From contig RPFO01002332.1 in assembly GCA_009746045.1 (NCBI GenBank), forward strand, positions 1 through 22,592: 22,592 nucleotides of DNA. The letters are read 5' to 3'. This DNA comes from Mesostigma viride. Its lineage: Eukaryota; Streptophyta; Mesostigmatophyceae; Mesostigmatales; Mesostigmataceae. The notes below the pieces were generated by a model. The model was given only the letters and a program-made list of their open reading frames with translations. It did no database searches and was not told where the DNA came from. The position numbers and the translations under genes were made by a program. How positions within the stretch are numbered: the stretch's first letter is position 1; each line of letters opens with the position of its first letter. This document shows, one piece after another, positions 1-11,500 of the stretch.

Positions 1-676
1 CTTGTCCTTGTCCTTGTCCTTGTCCTTGTCCTTGTCCTTGTCCTTGTCCTTGTCCTTGTCCTTGTCCTTGTCCTTGTCCTTGTCCTTGTCCTTTGTCCTT
101 GTCCTTGTCCTTGTCCTTGTCCTTGTCCTTGTCCTTGTCCTTGTCCTTGTCCTTGTCCTTGTCCTTGTCCTTGTCCTTGTCCTTGTCCTTGTCTTGTCCT
201 TGTCCTTGTCCTTGTCCTTGTCCTTGTCCTTGTCCTTGTCCTTGTCCTTGTCCTTGTCCTTGTCCTTGTCCTTGTCCTTGTCCTTGTCCTTGTCCTTGTC
301 CTTGTCCTTGTCCCCTTGTCGTCCTTGTCCTTGTCCTTGTCCTTGTCCTTGTCCTTGTCCTTGTCCTTGTCCTTGTCCTTGTCCTTGCACCTTGTCCTTG
401 TCCTTGTCCTTGTCCTTGTCCTTGTCCTTGTCCTTGTCCTTGTCCTTGTCCTTGTCCTTGTCCTTGTCCTTGTCCTTGTCCTTGTCCTTGTCCTTGTCCT
501 TGTCCTTGTCCTTGTCCTTGTCCTTGTCCTTGTCCTTGTCCTTGTCCTTGTCCTTGTCCTTGTCCTTGTCCTTGTCCTTGTCCTTGTCCTTGTCCTTGTC
601 CTTGTCCTTGTCCTTGTCCTTGTCCTTGTCCTTGTCCTTGTCCTTGTCCTTGTCCTTGTCCTTGTCCTTGTCCTTG

Positions 677-2520
677 TGCCAGCACCTTGTCCTTGTCCTT
701 GTCCTGTGTCCTTGTCCTTGTCCTTGTCCTTGTCCTTGTCCTTGTCCTTGTCCTTGTTCTTGTCCTAGTCCTTGTCCTTGTCCTTGTCTTTGTGCCAGCA
801 CCTTGTCCTTGTCCTTGTCCTTGTGCCAGCACCTTGTCCTTGTCCTTGTCCTTGTCCTTGTCCTTGTCCTTGTCCTTGTCCTTGTCCTTGTCCTTGTCCT
901 TGTCCTTGTCCTTGTCCTTGTCCTTGTCCTTGTCCTTGTCCTTGTCCTTGTCCTTGTCCTTGTCCTTGTCCTTGTCCTTGTCCTTGTCCTTGTCCTTGTC
1001 CTTGTCCTTGTGCCAGCACCTTGTCCTTGTCCTTGTCCTTGTCCTTGTCCTCAAGTCCTTGTGCCAGCACCTTGTCCTTGTCCTTGTCCTTGTCCTTGTC
1101 CTTGTCCTTGTCCTTGTCCTTGTCCTTGTCCTTGTCCTTGTCCTTGTCCTTGTCCTTGTCCTTGTCCTTGTCCTTGTCCTTGTCCTTGTCCTTGTCCTTG
1201 TCCTTGTCCTTGTCCTTGTCCTTGTCCTTGTCCTTGTCCTTGTCCTTGTCCTTGTCCTTGTCCTTGTCCTTGTCCTTGTCCTTGTCCTTGTCCTTGTCCT
1301 TGTCCTTGTCCTTGTCCTTGTGCCAGCACCTTGTCCTTGTCCTTGTCCTTGTCCTTGTCCTTGTCCTTGTGCCAGCACCTTGTCCTTGTGCCAGCACCTT
1401 GTCCTTGTGCCAGCACCTTGTCCTTGTGCCAGCACCTTGTCCTTGTCCTTGTCCTTGTCCTTGTCCTTGTCCTTGTCCTTGTCCTTGTCCTTGTCCTTGT
1501 CCTTGTCCTTGTCCTTGTCCTTGTCCTTGTCCTTGTCCTTGTCCTTGTCCTTGTCCTTGTCCTTGTCCTTGTGCCAGCACCTTGTCCTTGTGCAGCACCT
1601 GTCCTTGTGCCAGCACCTTGTCCTTGTCCTTGTCCTTGTCCTTGTGCTTGTCCTTGTCCTTGTCCTTGTCCTTGTCCTTGTCCATGTCCTTGTCCTTGTT
1701 CTTGTCCTAGTCCTTGTCCTTGTCCTTGTCTTTGTGCCAGCACCTTGTCCTTGTCCTTGTCCTTGTGCCAGCACCTTGTCCTTGTCCTTGTCCTTGTCCT
1801 TGTCCTTGTCCTTGTCCTTGTCCTTGTCCTTGTCCTTGTCCTTGTCCTTGTCCTTGTCCTTGTCCTTGTCCTTGTCCTTGTCCTTGTCCTGTCCTTGTCC
1901 TTGTCCTTGTCCTTGTCCTTGTCCTTGTCCTTGTCCTTGTCCTTGTCCTTGTCCTTGTCCTTGTCCTTGTCCTTGTCCTTGTCCTTGTCCTTGTCCTTGT
2001 CCTTGTCCTTTGCCAGCACCTTGTCCTTGTCCTTGTCCTTGTCCTTGTCCTTGTCCTTGCCAGCACCTTGTCCTTGTCCTTGTCCTTGTCCTTGTCCTTG
2101 TCCTTGTCCTTGTCCTTGTCCTTGTGCCAGCACCTTGTCCTTGTCCTTGTCCTTGTCCTTGTCCTTGTCCTTGTCCTTGTCCTTGTCCTTGTCCTTGTCC
2201 TTGTCCTTGTCCTTGTCCTTGTCCTTGTCCTTGTCCTTGTCCTTGTCCTTGTCCTTGTCCTTGTCCTTGTCCTTGTCCTTGTCCTTGTCCTTGTCCTTGT
2301 CCTTGTCCTTGTCCTTGTCCTTGTCCTTGTCCTTGTCCTTGTCCTTGTCCTTGTCCTTGTCCTTGTCCTTGTCCTTGTCCTTGTCCTTGTCCTTGTCCTT
2401 GTCCTTGTGCCAGCACCTTGTCCTTGTCCTTGTCCTTGTCCTTGTCCTTGTCCTTGTCCTTGTGCCAGCACCTTGTCCTTGTGCCAGCACCTTGTCCTTG
2501 TGCCAGCACCTTGTCCTTGT
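677..2520. repeat. Higher-order repeat zone in the left part of the satellite (about 0.94 kb period)
   Basis: Two stretches share the same rare variants in the same order. A block with TTGTTCTTGTCCTAG, then CTTGTCTTTGTGCCAGCACC and a second TGCCAGCACC 31 bp later, occurs at about 751-833 and again, identical as far as I can read, at 1694-1776, an offset of 942-943 bp. The preceding TGCCAGCACC copies at 677 and 1608 are 931 bp apart. Both copies end in a cluster of TGCCAGCACC spaced 19 bp (1370-1436 and 2463-2510). The middle parts differ in hexamer number, as expected after slippage within duplicated blocks. Confidence 0.75.
1370..1436. repeat. 19 bp sub-repeat TGCCAGCACCTTGTCCTTG inside the satellite
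   Basis: TGCCAGCACC starts at 1370, 1389, 1408 and 1427, a strict 19 bp period. The composite unit is one variant block plus one and a half hexamers. The same arrangement recurs at 1572-1617, with one copy damaged to TGCAGCACCT, and at 2463, 2482 and 2501. This is a compound unit that was itself amplified. Confidence 0.85.
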
Positions 2521-5500
2521 CCTTGTCCTTGTCCTTGTCTTGTCCTTGTCCTTGTCCTTGTCCTTGTCCTTGTCCTTGTCCTTGTCCTTGTCCTTGTCCT
2601 TGTCCTTGTCCTTGTCCTTGTCCTTGTGCAGCACCTTGTCCTTGTCCTTGTCCTTGTCCAGCCCTTGTCCTTGTCCTTGTCCTTGTCCTTGTCCTTGTCC
2701 TTGTCCTTGTCCTTGTCCTTGTCCTTGTCCTTGTCCTTGTCCTTGTCCTTGTCCTTGTCCTTGTCCTTGTCCTTGTCCTTGTCCTTGTCCTTGTCCTTGT
2801 CCTTGTCCTTGTCCTTGTCCTTGTCCAGTCCTTGTCCTTGTCCTTGTCCTTGTCCTTGTCCTTGTCCTTGTCCAGCACCTTGTCCTTGTCCTTGTCCTTG
2901 TCCTTGTCCTTGTCCTTGTCCTTGTCCTTGTCCTTGTCCTTGTCCTTGTCCTTGTCCTTGTCCTTGTCCTTGTCCTTGTCCTTGTCCTTGTCCTTGTCCT
3001 TGTCCTTGTCCTTGTCCTTGTCCTTGTCCTTGTCCTTGTCCTTGTCCTTGTCCTTGTCCTTGTCCTTGTCCTTGTCCTTGTCCTTGTCCTTGTCCTTGTC
3101 CTTGTCCTTGTCCTTGTCCTTGTCCTTGTCCTTGTCCTTGTCCTTGTCCTTGTCCTTGTCCTTGTCCTTGTCCTTGTCCTTGTCCTTGTCCTTGTGCCAG
3201 CACCTTGTCCTTGTCCTTGTCCTTGTCCTTGTCCTTGTCCTTGTCCTTGTCCTTGTCCTTGTCCTTGTCCTTGTCCTTGTCCTTGTCCTTGTCCTTGTCC
3301 AGTCCTTGTCCTTGTCCTTGTCCTTGTCCTTGTCCTTGTCCTTGTCCTTGTCCTTGTCCTTGTCCTTGTCCTTGTCCTTGTCCTTGTCCTTGTCCTTGTC
3401 CTTGTCCTTGTCCTTGTCCTTGTCCTTGTCCTTGTCCTTGTCCTTGTCCTTGTCCTTGTCCTTGTCCTTGTCCTTGTCCTTGTCCTTGTCCTTGTCCTTG
3501 TCCTTGTCCTTGTCCTTGTCCTTGTCCTTGTCCTTGTCCTTGTCCTTGTCCTTGTCCTTGTCCTTGTCCTTGTCCTTGTCCTTGTCCTTGTCCTTGTCCT
3601 TGTCCAGCCCTTGTCCTTGTCCAGCACCTTGTCCTTGTCCAGCCTTGTCCTTGTCCTTGTCCTTGTCCTTGTCCTTGTCCTTGTCCTTGTCCTTGTCCTT
3701 GTCCTTGTCCTTGTCCTTGTCCTTGTCCTTGTCCTTGTCCTTGTCCTTGTCCTTGTCCTTGTCCTTGTCCTTGTCCTTGTCCTTGTCCTTGTCCTTGTCC
3801 TTGTCCTTGTCCTTGTCCTTGTCCTTGTCCTTGTCCTTGTCCTTGTCCTTGTCCTTGTCCTCCTTGTCCTTGTCCAGCACCTTGTCCTTGTCCAGCCTTG
3901 TCCTTGTCCAGCCTTGTCCTTGTCCTTGTCCTTGTCCTTGTCCTTGTCCTTGTCCTTGTCCTTGTCCTTGTCCTTGTCCTTGTCCTTGTCCTTGTCCTTG
4001 TCCTTGTCCTTGTCCTTGTCCTTGTCCTTGTCCTTGTCCTTGTCCTTGTCCTTGTCCTTGTCCTTGTCCTTGTCCTTGTCCTTGTCCTTGTCCTTGTCCT
4101 TGTCCTTGTCCTTGTCCTTGTCCTTGTCCTTGTCCTTGTCCTTGTCCTTGTCCTTGTCCTTGTCCTTGTCCTTGTCCTTGTCCTTGTCCTTGTCCTTGTC
4201 CTTGTCCTTGTCCTTGTCCTTGTCCTTGTCCAGCACCTTGTCCTTGTCCTTGTCCTTGTCCTTGTCCTTGTCCTTGTCCAGCACCTTGTCCTTGTCCTTG
4301 TCCTTGTCCTTGTCCTTGTCCTTGTCCTTGTCCTTGTCCTTGTCCTTGTCCTTGTCCTTGTCCTTGTCCTTGTCCTTGTCCTTGTCCTTGTCCTTGTCCT
4401 TGTCCTTGTCCTTGTCCTTGTCCTTGTCCTTGTCCTTGTCCTTGTCCTTGTCCTTGTCCTTGTCCTTGTCCTTGTCCTTGTCCTTGTCCTTGTCCTTGTC
4501 CTTGTCCTTGTCCTTGTCCTTGTCCTTGTCCTTGTCCTTGTCCTTGTCCTTGTCCTTGTCCTTGTCCTTGTCCTTGTCCTTCCTTGTCCAGCACCTTGTC
4601 CTTGTCCTTGTCCTTGTCCTTGTCCTTGTCCTTGTCCTTGTCCTTGTCCTTGTCCTTGTCCTTGTCCTTGTCCTTGTCCTTGTCCTTGTCCTTGTCCTTG
4701 TCCTTGTCCTTGTCCTTGTCCTTGTCCTTGTCCTTGTCCTTGTCCTTGTCCTTGTCCTTGTCCTTGTCCTTGTCCTTGTCCTTGTCCTTGTCCTTGTCCT
4801 TGTCCTTGTCCTTGTCCTTGTCCTTGTCCTTGTCCTTGTCCTTGTCCTTGTCCTTGTCCTTGTCCTTGTCCTTGTCCTTGTCCTTGTCCTTGTCCTTGTC
4901 CTTGTCCTTGTCCTTGTCCTTGTCCTTGTCCTTGTCCTTGTCCTTGTCCTTGTCCTTGTCCTTGTCCTTGTCCTTGTCCTTGTCCTTGTCCTTGTCCTTG
5001 TCCTTGTCCTTGTCCTTGTCCTTGTCCTTGTCCTTGTCCTTGTCCTTGTCCTTGTCCTTGTCCTTGTCCTTGTCCTTGTCCTTGTCCTTGTCCTTGTCCT
5101 TGTCCTTGTCCTTGTCCTTGTCCTTGTCCTTGTCCTTGTCCTTGTCCTTGTCCTTGTCCTTGTCCTTGTCCTTGTCCTTGTCCTTGTCCTTGTCCTTGTC
5201 CTTGTCCTTGTCCTTGTCCTTGTCCTTGTCCTTGTCCTTGTCCTTGTCCTTGTCCTTGTCCTTGTCCTTGTCCTTGTCCTTGTCCTTGTCCTTGTCCTTG
5301 TCCTTGTCCTTGTCCTTGTCCTTGTCCTTGTCCTTGTCCTTGTCCTTGTCCTTGTCCTTGTCCTTGTCCTTGTCCTTGTCCTTGTCCTTGTCCTTGTCCT
5401 TGTCCTTGTCCTTGTCCTTGTCCTTGTCCTTGTCCTTGTCCTTGTCCTTGTCCTTGTCCTTGTCCTTGTCCTTGTCCTTGTCCTTGTCCTTGTCCTTGTC

Positions 5501-8500
5501 CTTGTCCTTGTCCTTGTCCTTGTGCCAGCACCTTGTCCTTGTCCTTGTCCTTGTCCTTGTCCTTGTCCTTGTCCTTGTCCTTGTCCTTGTCCTTGTCCTT
5601 GTCCTTGTCCTTGTCCTTGTCCTTGTCCTTGTCCTTGTCCTTGTCCTTGTCCTTGTCCTTGTCCTTGTCCTTGTCCTTGTCCTTGTCCTTGTCCTTGTCC
5701 TTGTCCTTGTCCTTGTCCTTGTCCTTGTCCTTGTCCTTGTCCTTGTCCTTGTCCTTGTCCTTGTCCTTGTCCTTGTCCTTGTCCTTGTCCTTGTCCTTGT
5801 CCTTGTCCTTGTCCTTGTCCTTGTCCTTGTCCTTGTCCTTGTCCTTGTCCTTGTCCTTGTCCTTGTCCTTGTCCTTGTCCTTGTCCTTGTCCTTGTCCTT
5901 GTCCTTGTCCTTGTCCTTGTCCTTGTCCTTGTCCTTGTCCTTGTCCTTGTCCTTGTCCTTGTCCTTGTCCTTGTCCTTGTCCTTGTCCTTGTCCAGCACC
6001 TTGTCCTTGTCCTTGTCCTTGTCCTTGTCCTTGTTTGTCCTTGTCCTTGTCCTTGTCCTTGTCCTTGTCCTTGTCCTTGTCCTTGTCCTTGTCCTTGTCC
6101 TTGTCCTTGTCCTTGTCCTTGTCCTTGTCCTTGTCCTTGTCCTTGTCCTTGTCCTTGTCCTTGTCCTTGTCCTTGTCCTTGTCCTTGTCCTTGTCCTTGT
6201 CCTTGTCCTTGTCCTTGTCCTTGTCCTTGTCCTTGTCCTTGTCCTTGTCCTTGTCCTTGTCCTTGTCCTTGTCCTTGTCCTTGTCCTTGTCCTTGTCCTT
6301 GTCCTTGTCCTTGTCCAGCCTTGTCCTTGTCCTTGTCCTTGTCCTTGTCCTTGTCCTTGTCCTTGTCCTTGTCCTTGTCCTTGTCCTTGTCCTTGTCCTT
6401 GTCCTTGTCCTTGTCCAGCCTTGTCCTTGTCCTTGTCCTTGTCCTTGTCCTTGTCCTTGTCCTTGTCCTTGTCCTTGTCCTTGTCCTTGTCCTTGTCCTT
6501 GTCCTTGTCCTTGTCCTTGTCCTTGTCCTTGTCCTTGTCCTTGTCCTTGTCCTTGTCCTTGTCCTTGTCCTTGTCCTTGTCCTTGTCCTTGTCCTTGTCC
6601 TTGTCCTTGTCCTTGTCCTTGTCCTTGTCCTTGTCCTTGTCCTTGTCCTTGTCCTTGTCCTTGTCCTTGTCCTTGTCCTTGTCCTTGTCCTTGTCCTTGT
6701 CCTTGTCCTTGTCCTTGTCCTTGTCCTTGTCCTTGTCCTTGTCCTTGTCCAGCACTTGTCCTTGTCCTTGTCCTTGTCCGCCTTGTCCTTGTCCTTGTCC
6801 TTGTCCTTGTCCTTGTCCTTGTCCTTGTCCTTGTCCTTGTCCTTGTCCTTGTCCTTGTCCTTGTCCTTGTCCGCCTTGTCCTTGTCCTTGTCCTTGTCCT
6901 TGTCCTTGTCCTTGTCCTTGTCCTTGTCCTTGTCCTTGTCCTTGTCCTTGTCCTTGTCCTTGTCCTTGTCCTTGTCCTTGTCCTTGTCCTTGTCCTTGTC
7001 CTTGTCCTTGTCCTTGTCCTTGTCCTTGTCCTTGTCCTTGTCCTTGTCCTTGTCCTTGTCCTTGTCCTTGTCCTTGTCCTTGTCCTTGTCCTTGTCCTTG
7101 TCCTTGTCCTTGTCCTTGTCCTTGTCCTTGTCCTTGTCCTTGTCCTTGTCCTTGTCCTTGTCCTTGTCCTTGTCCTTGTCCTTGTCCTTGTCCTTGTCCT
7201 TGTCCTTGTCCTTGTCCTTGTCCTTGTCCTTGTCCTTGTCCTTGTCCTTGTCCTTGTCCTTGTCCTTGTCCTTGTCCTTGTCCTTGTCCTTGTCCTTGTC
7301 CTTGTCCTTGTCCTTGTCCTTGTCCTTGTCCTTGTCCTTGTCCTTGTCCTTGTCCTTGTCCTTGTCCTTGTCCTTGTCCTTGTCCTTGTCCTTGTCCTTG
7401 TCCTTGTCCTTGTCCTTGTCCTTGTCCTTGTCCTTGTCCTTGTCCTTGTCCTTGTTGTCCTTGTCCTTGTCCTTGTCCTTGTCCTTGTCCTTGTCCCCTT
7501 GTCCTTGTCCAGCCCTTGTCCTTGTCCTTGTCCTTGTCCTTGTCCTTGTCCTTGTCCTTGTCCTTGTCCTTGTCCTTGTCCTTGTCCTTGTCCTTGTCCT
7601 TGTCCTGTCCTTGTCCTTGTCCTTGTCCTTGTCCTTGTCCTTGTCCTTGTCCTTGTCCTTGTCCTTGTCCTTGTCCAGCCTTGTCCTTGTCCTTGTCCTT
7701 GTCCTTGTCCTTGTCCTTGTCCTTGTCCTTGTCCTTGTCCTTGTCCTTGTCCTTGTCCTTGTCCTTGTCCTTGTCCTTGTCCTTGTCCTTGTCCTTGTCC
7801 TTGTCCTTGTCCTTGTCCTTGTCCTTGTCCTTGTCCTTGTCCTTGTCCTTGTCCTTGTCCTTGTCCTTGTCCTTGTCCTTGTCCTTGTCCTTGTCCTTGT
7901 CCTTGTCCTTGTCCTTGTCCTTGTCCTTGTCCTTGTCCTTGTCCTTGTCCTTGTCCTTGTCCTTGTCCTTGTCCTTGTCCTTGTCCTTGTCCTTGTCCTT
8001 GTCCTTGTCCTTGTCCTTGTCCTTGTCCTTGTCCTTGTCCAGCCTTGTCCTTGTCCTTGTCCTTGTCCTTGTCCTTGTCCTTGTCCTTGTCCTTGTCCTT
8101 GTCCTTGTCCTTGTCCTTGTCCTTGTCCTTGTCCTTGTCCTTGTCCTTGTCCTTGTCCTTGTCCTTGTCCTTGTCCTTGTCCTTGTCCTTGTCCTTGTCC
8201 TTGTCCTTGTCCTTGTCCTTGTCCTTGTCCTTGTCCTTGTCCTTGTCCTTGTCCTTGTCCTTGTCCTTGTCCTTGTCCTTGTCCTTGTCCTTGTCCTTGT
8301 CCTTGTCCTTGTCCTTGTCCTTGTCCTTGTCCTTGTCCTTGTCCTTGTCCTTGTCCAGTCCTTGTCCTTGTCCTTGTCCTTGTCCTTGTCCTTGTCCTTG
8401 TCCAGCACCTTGTCCTTGTCCTTGTCCTTGTCCTTGTCCTTGTCCTTGTCCTTGTCCTTGTCCTTGTCCTTGTCCTTGTCCTTGTCCTTGTCCTTGTCCT

Positions 8501-11500
8501 TGTCCTTGTCCTTGTCCTTGTCCTTGTCCTTGTCCTTGTCCTTGTCCTTGTCCTTGTCCTTGTCCTTGTCCTTGTCCTTGTCCTTGTCCTTGTCCTTGTC
8601 CTTGTCCTTGTCCTTGTCCTTGTCCTTGTCCTTGTCCTTGTCCTTGTCCTTGTCCTTGTCCTTGTCCTTGTCCTTGTCCTTGTCCTTGTCCTTGTCCTTG
8701 TCCTTGTCCTTGTCCTTGTCCTTGTCCAGTTGTCCTTGTCCTTGTCCTTGTCCTTGTCCTTGTCCTTGTCCTTGTCCTTGTCCTTGTCCTTGTCCTTGTC
8801 CTTGTCCTTGTCCTTGTTGTCCAGCACCTTGTCCTTGTCCTTGTCCTTGTCCTTGTCCTTGTCCTTGTCCTTGTCCTTGTCCTTGTCCTTGTCCTTGTCC
8901 TTGTCCTTGTCCTTGTCCTTGTCCTTGTCCTTGTCCTTGTCCTTGTCCTTGTCCTTGTCCTTGTCCTTGTCCTTGTCCTTGTCCTTGTCCTTGTCCTTGT
9001 CCTTGTCCTTGTCCTTGTCCTTGTCCTTGTCCTTGTCCTTGTCCTTGTCCTTGTCCTTGTCCTTGTCCTTGTCCTTGTCCTTGTCCTTGTCCTTGTCCTT
9101 GTCCTTGTCCTTGTCCTTGTCCTTGTCCGCCTTGTCCTTGCCTTGTCCTTGTCCTTGTCCTTGTCCTTGTCCTTGTCCTTGTCCTTGTCCTTGTCCTTGT
9201 CCTTGTCCTTGTCCTTGTCCTTGTCCTTGTCCTTGTCCTTGTCCTTGTCCTTGTCCTTGTCCTTGTCCTTGTCCTTGTCCTTGTCCTTGTCCTTGTCCTT
9301 GTCCTTGTCCTTGTCCTTGTCCTTGTCCTTGTCCTTGTCCTTGTCCTTGTCCTTGTCCTTGTCCTTGTCCTTGTCCTTGTCCTTGTCCTTGTCCAGCACC
9401 TTGTCCTTGTCCAGTCCTTGTCCTTGTCCTTGTCCTTGTCCTTGTCCTTGTCCTTGTCCTTGTCCTTGTCCTTGTCCTTGTCCTTGTCCTTGTCCTTGTC
9501 CTTGTCCTTGTCCTTGTCCTTGTCCTTGTCCTTGTCCTTGTCCTTGTCCTTGTCCTTGTCCTTGTCCTTGTCCTTGTCCTTGTCCTTGTCCTTGTCCTTG
9601 TCCTTGTCCTTGTCCTTGTCCTTGTCCTTGTCCTTGTCCTTGTCCTTGTCCTTGTCCTTGTCCTTGTCCTTGTCCTTGTCCTTGTCCTTGTCCTTGTCCT
9701 TGTCCTTGTCCTTGTCCTTGTCCTTGTCCTTGTCCAGCCTTGTCCTTGTCCTTGTCCTTGTCCTTGTCCTTGTCCTTGTCCAGCACCTTGTCCTTGTCCT
9801 TGTCCTTGTCCTTGTCCTTGTCCTTGTCCTTGTCCTTGTCCTTGTCCTTGTCCTTGTCCTTGTCCTTGTCCTTGTCCTTGTCCTTGTCCTTGTCCTTGTC
9901 CTTGTCCTTGTCCTTGTCCTTGTCCTTGTCCTTGTCCTTGTCCTTGTCCTTGTCCTTGTCCTTGTCCTTGTCCTTGTCCTTGTCCTTGTCCTTGTCCTTG
10001 TCCTTGTCCTTGTCCTTGTCCTTGTCCTTGTCCTTGTCCTTGTCCTTGTCCTTGTCCTTGTCCTTGTCCTTGTCCTTGTCCTTGTCCTTGTCCTTGTCCT
10101 TGTCCTTGTCCTTGTCCTTGTCCTTGTCCTTGTCCAGCCCTTGTCCTTGTCCTTGTCCTTGTCCTTGTCCTTGTCCTTGTCCTTGTCCTTGTCCTTGTCC
10201 TTGTCCTTGTCCTTGTCCTTGTCCTTGTCCTTGTCCTTGTCCTTGTCCTTGTCCTTGTCCTTGTCCTTGTCCTTGTCCTTGTCCAGCACCTTGTCCTTGT
10301 CCTTGTCCTTGTCCTTGTCCTTGTCCTTGTCCTTGTCCTTGTCCTTGTCCTTGTCCTTGTCCTTGTCCTTGTCCTTGTCCTTGTCCTTGTCCTTGTCCTT
10401 GTCCTTGTCCTTGTCCTTGTCCTTGTCCTTGTCCTTGTCCTTGTCCTTGTCCTTGTCCTTGTCCTTGTCCTTGTCCTTGTCCTTGTCCTTGTCCTTGTCC
10501 TTGTCCTTGTCCAGCACCTTGTCCTTGTCCTTGTCCTTGTCCTTGTCCTTGTCCTTGTCCAGCCTTGTCCTTGTCCTTGTCCTTGTCCTTGTCCTTGTCC
10601 TTGTCCTTGTCCTTGTCCTTGTCCTTGTCCTTGTCCTTGTCCTTGTCCTTGTCCTTGTCCTTGTCCTTGTCCTTGTCCTTGTCCTTGTCCTTGTCCTTGT
10701 CCTTGTCCTTGTCCTTGTCCTTGTCCTTGTCCTTGTCCTTGTCCTTGTCCTTGTCCTTGTCCTTGTCCTTGTCCTTGTCCTTGTCCTTGTCCTTGTCCTT
10801 GTCCTTGTCCTTGTCCTTGTCCTTGTCCTTGTCCTTGTCCTTGTCCTTGTCCTTGTCCTTGTCCTTGTCCTTGTCCTTGTCCTTGTCCTTGTCCTTGTCC
10901 TTGTCCTTGTCCTTGTCCTTGTCCTTGTCCTTGTCCTTGTCCTTGTCCTTGTCCTTGTCCTTGTCCTTGTCCTTGTCCTTGTCCTTGTCCTTGTCCTTGT
11001 CCTTGTCCTTGTCCTTGTCCTTGTCCTTGTCCTTGTCCTTGTCCTTGTCCTTGTCCTTGTCCTTGTCCTTGTCCTTGTCCTTGTCCTTGTCCTTGTCCTT
11101 GTCCTTGTCCTTGTCCTTGTCCTTGTCCTTGTCCTTGTCCTTGTCCTTGTCCTTGTCCTTGTCCTTGTCCTTGTCCTTGTCCTTGTCCTTGTCCTTGTCC
11201 TTGTCCTTGTCCTTGTCCTTGTCCTTGTCCTTGTCCTTGTCCTTGTCCTTGTCCTTGTCCTTGTCCTTGTCCTTGTCCTTGTCCTTGTCCTTGTCCTTGT
11301 CCTTGTCCTTGTCCTTGTCCTTGTCCTTGTCCTTGTCCTTGTCCTTGTCCTTGTCCTTGTCCTTGTCCTTGTCCTTGTCCTTGTCCTTGTCCTTGTCCTT
11401 GTCCTTGTCCTTGTCCTTGTCCTTGTCCAGTCCTTGTCCTTGTCCTTGTCCTTGTCCTTGTCCTTGTCCTTGTCCTTGTCCTTGTCCTTGTCCTTGTCCT

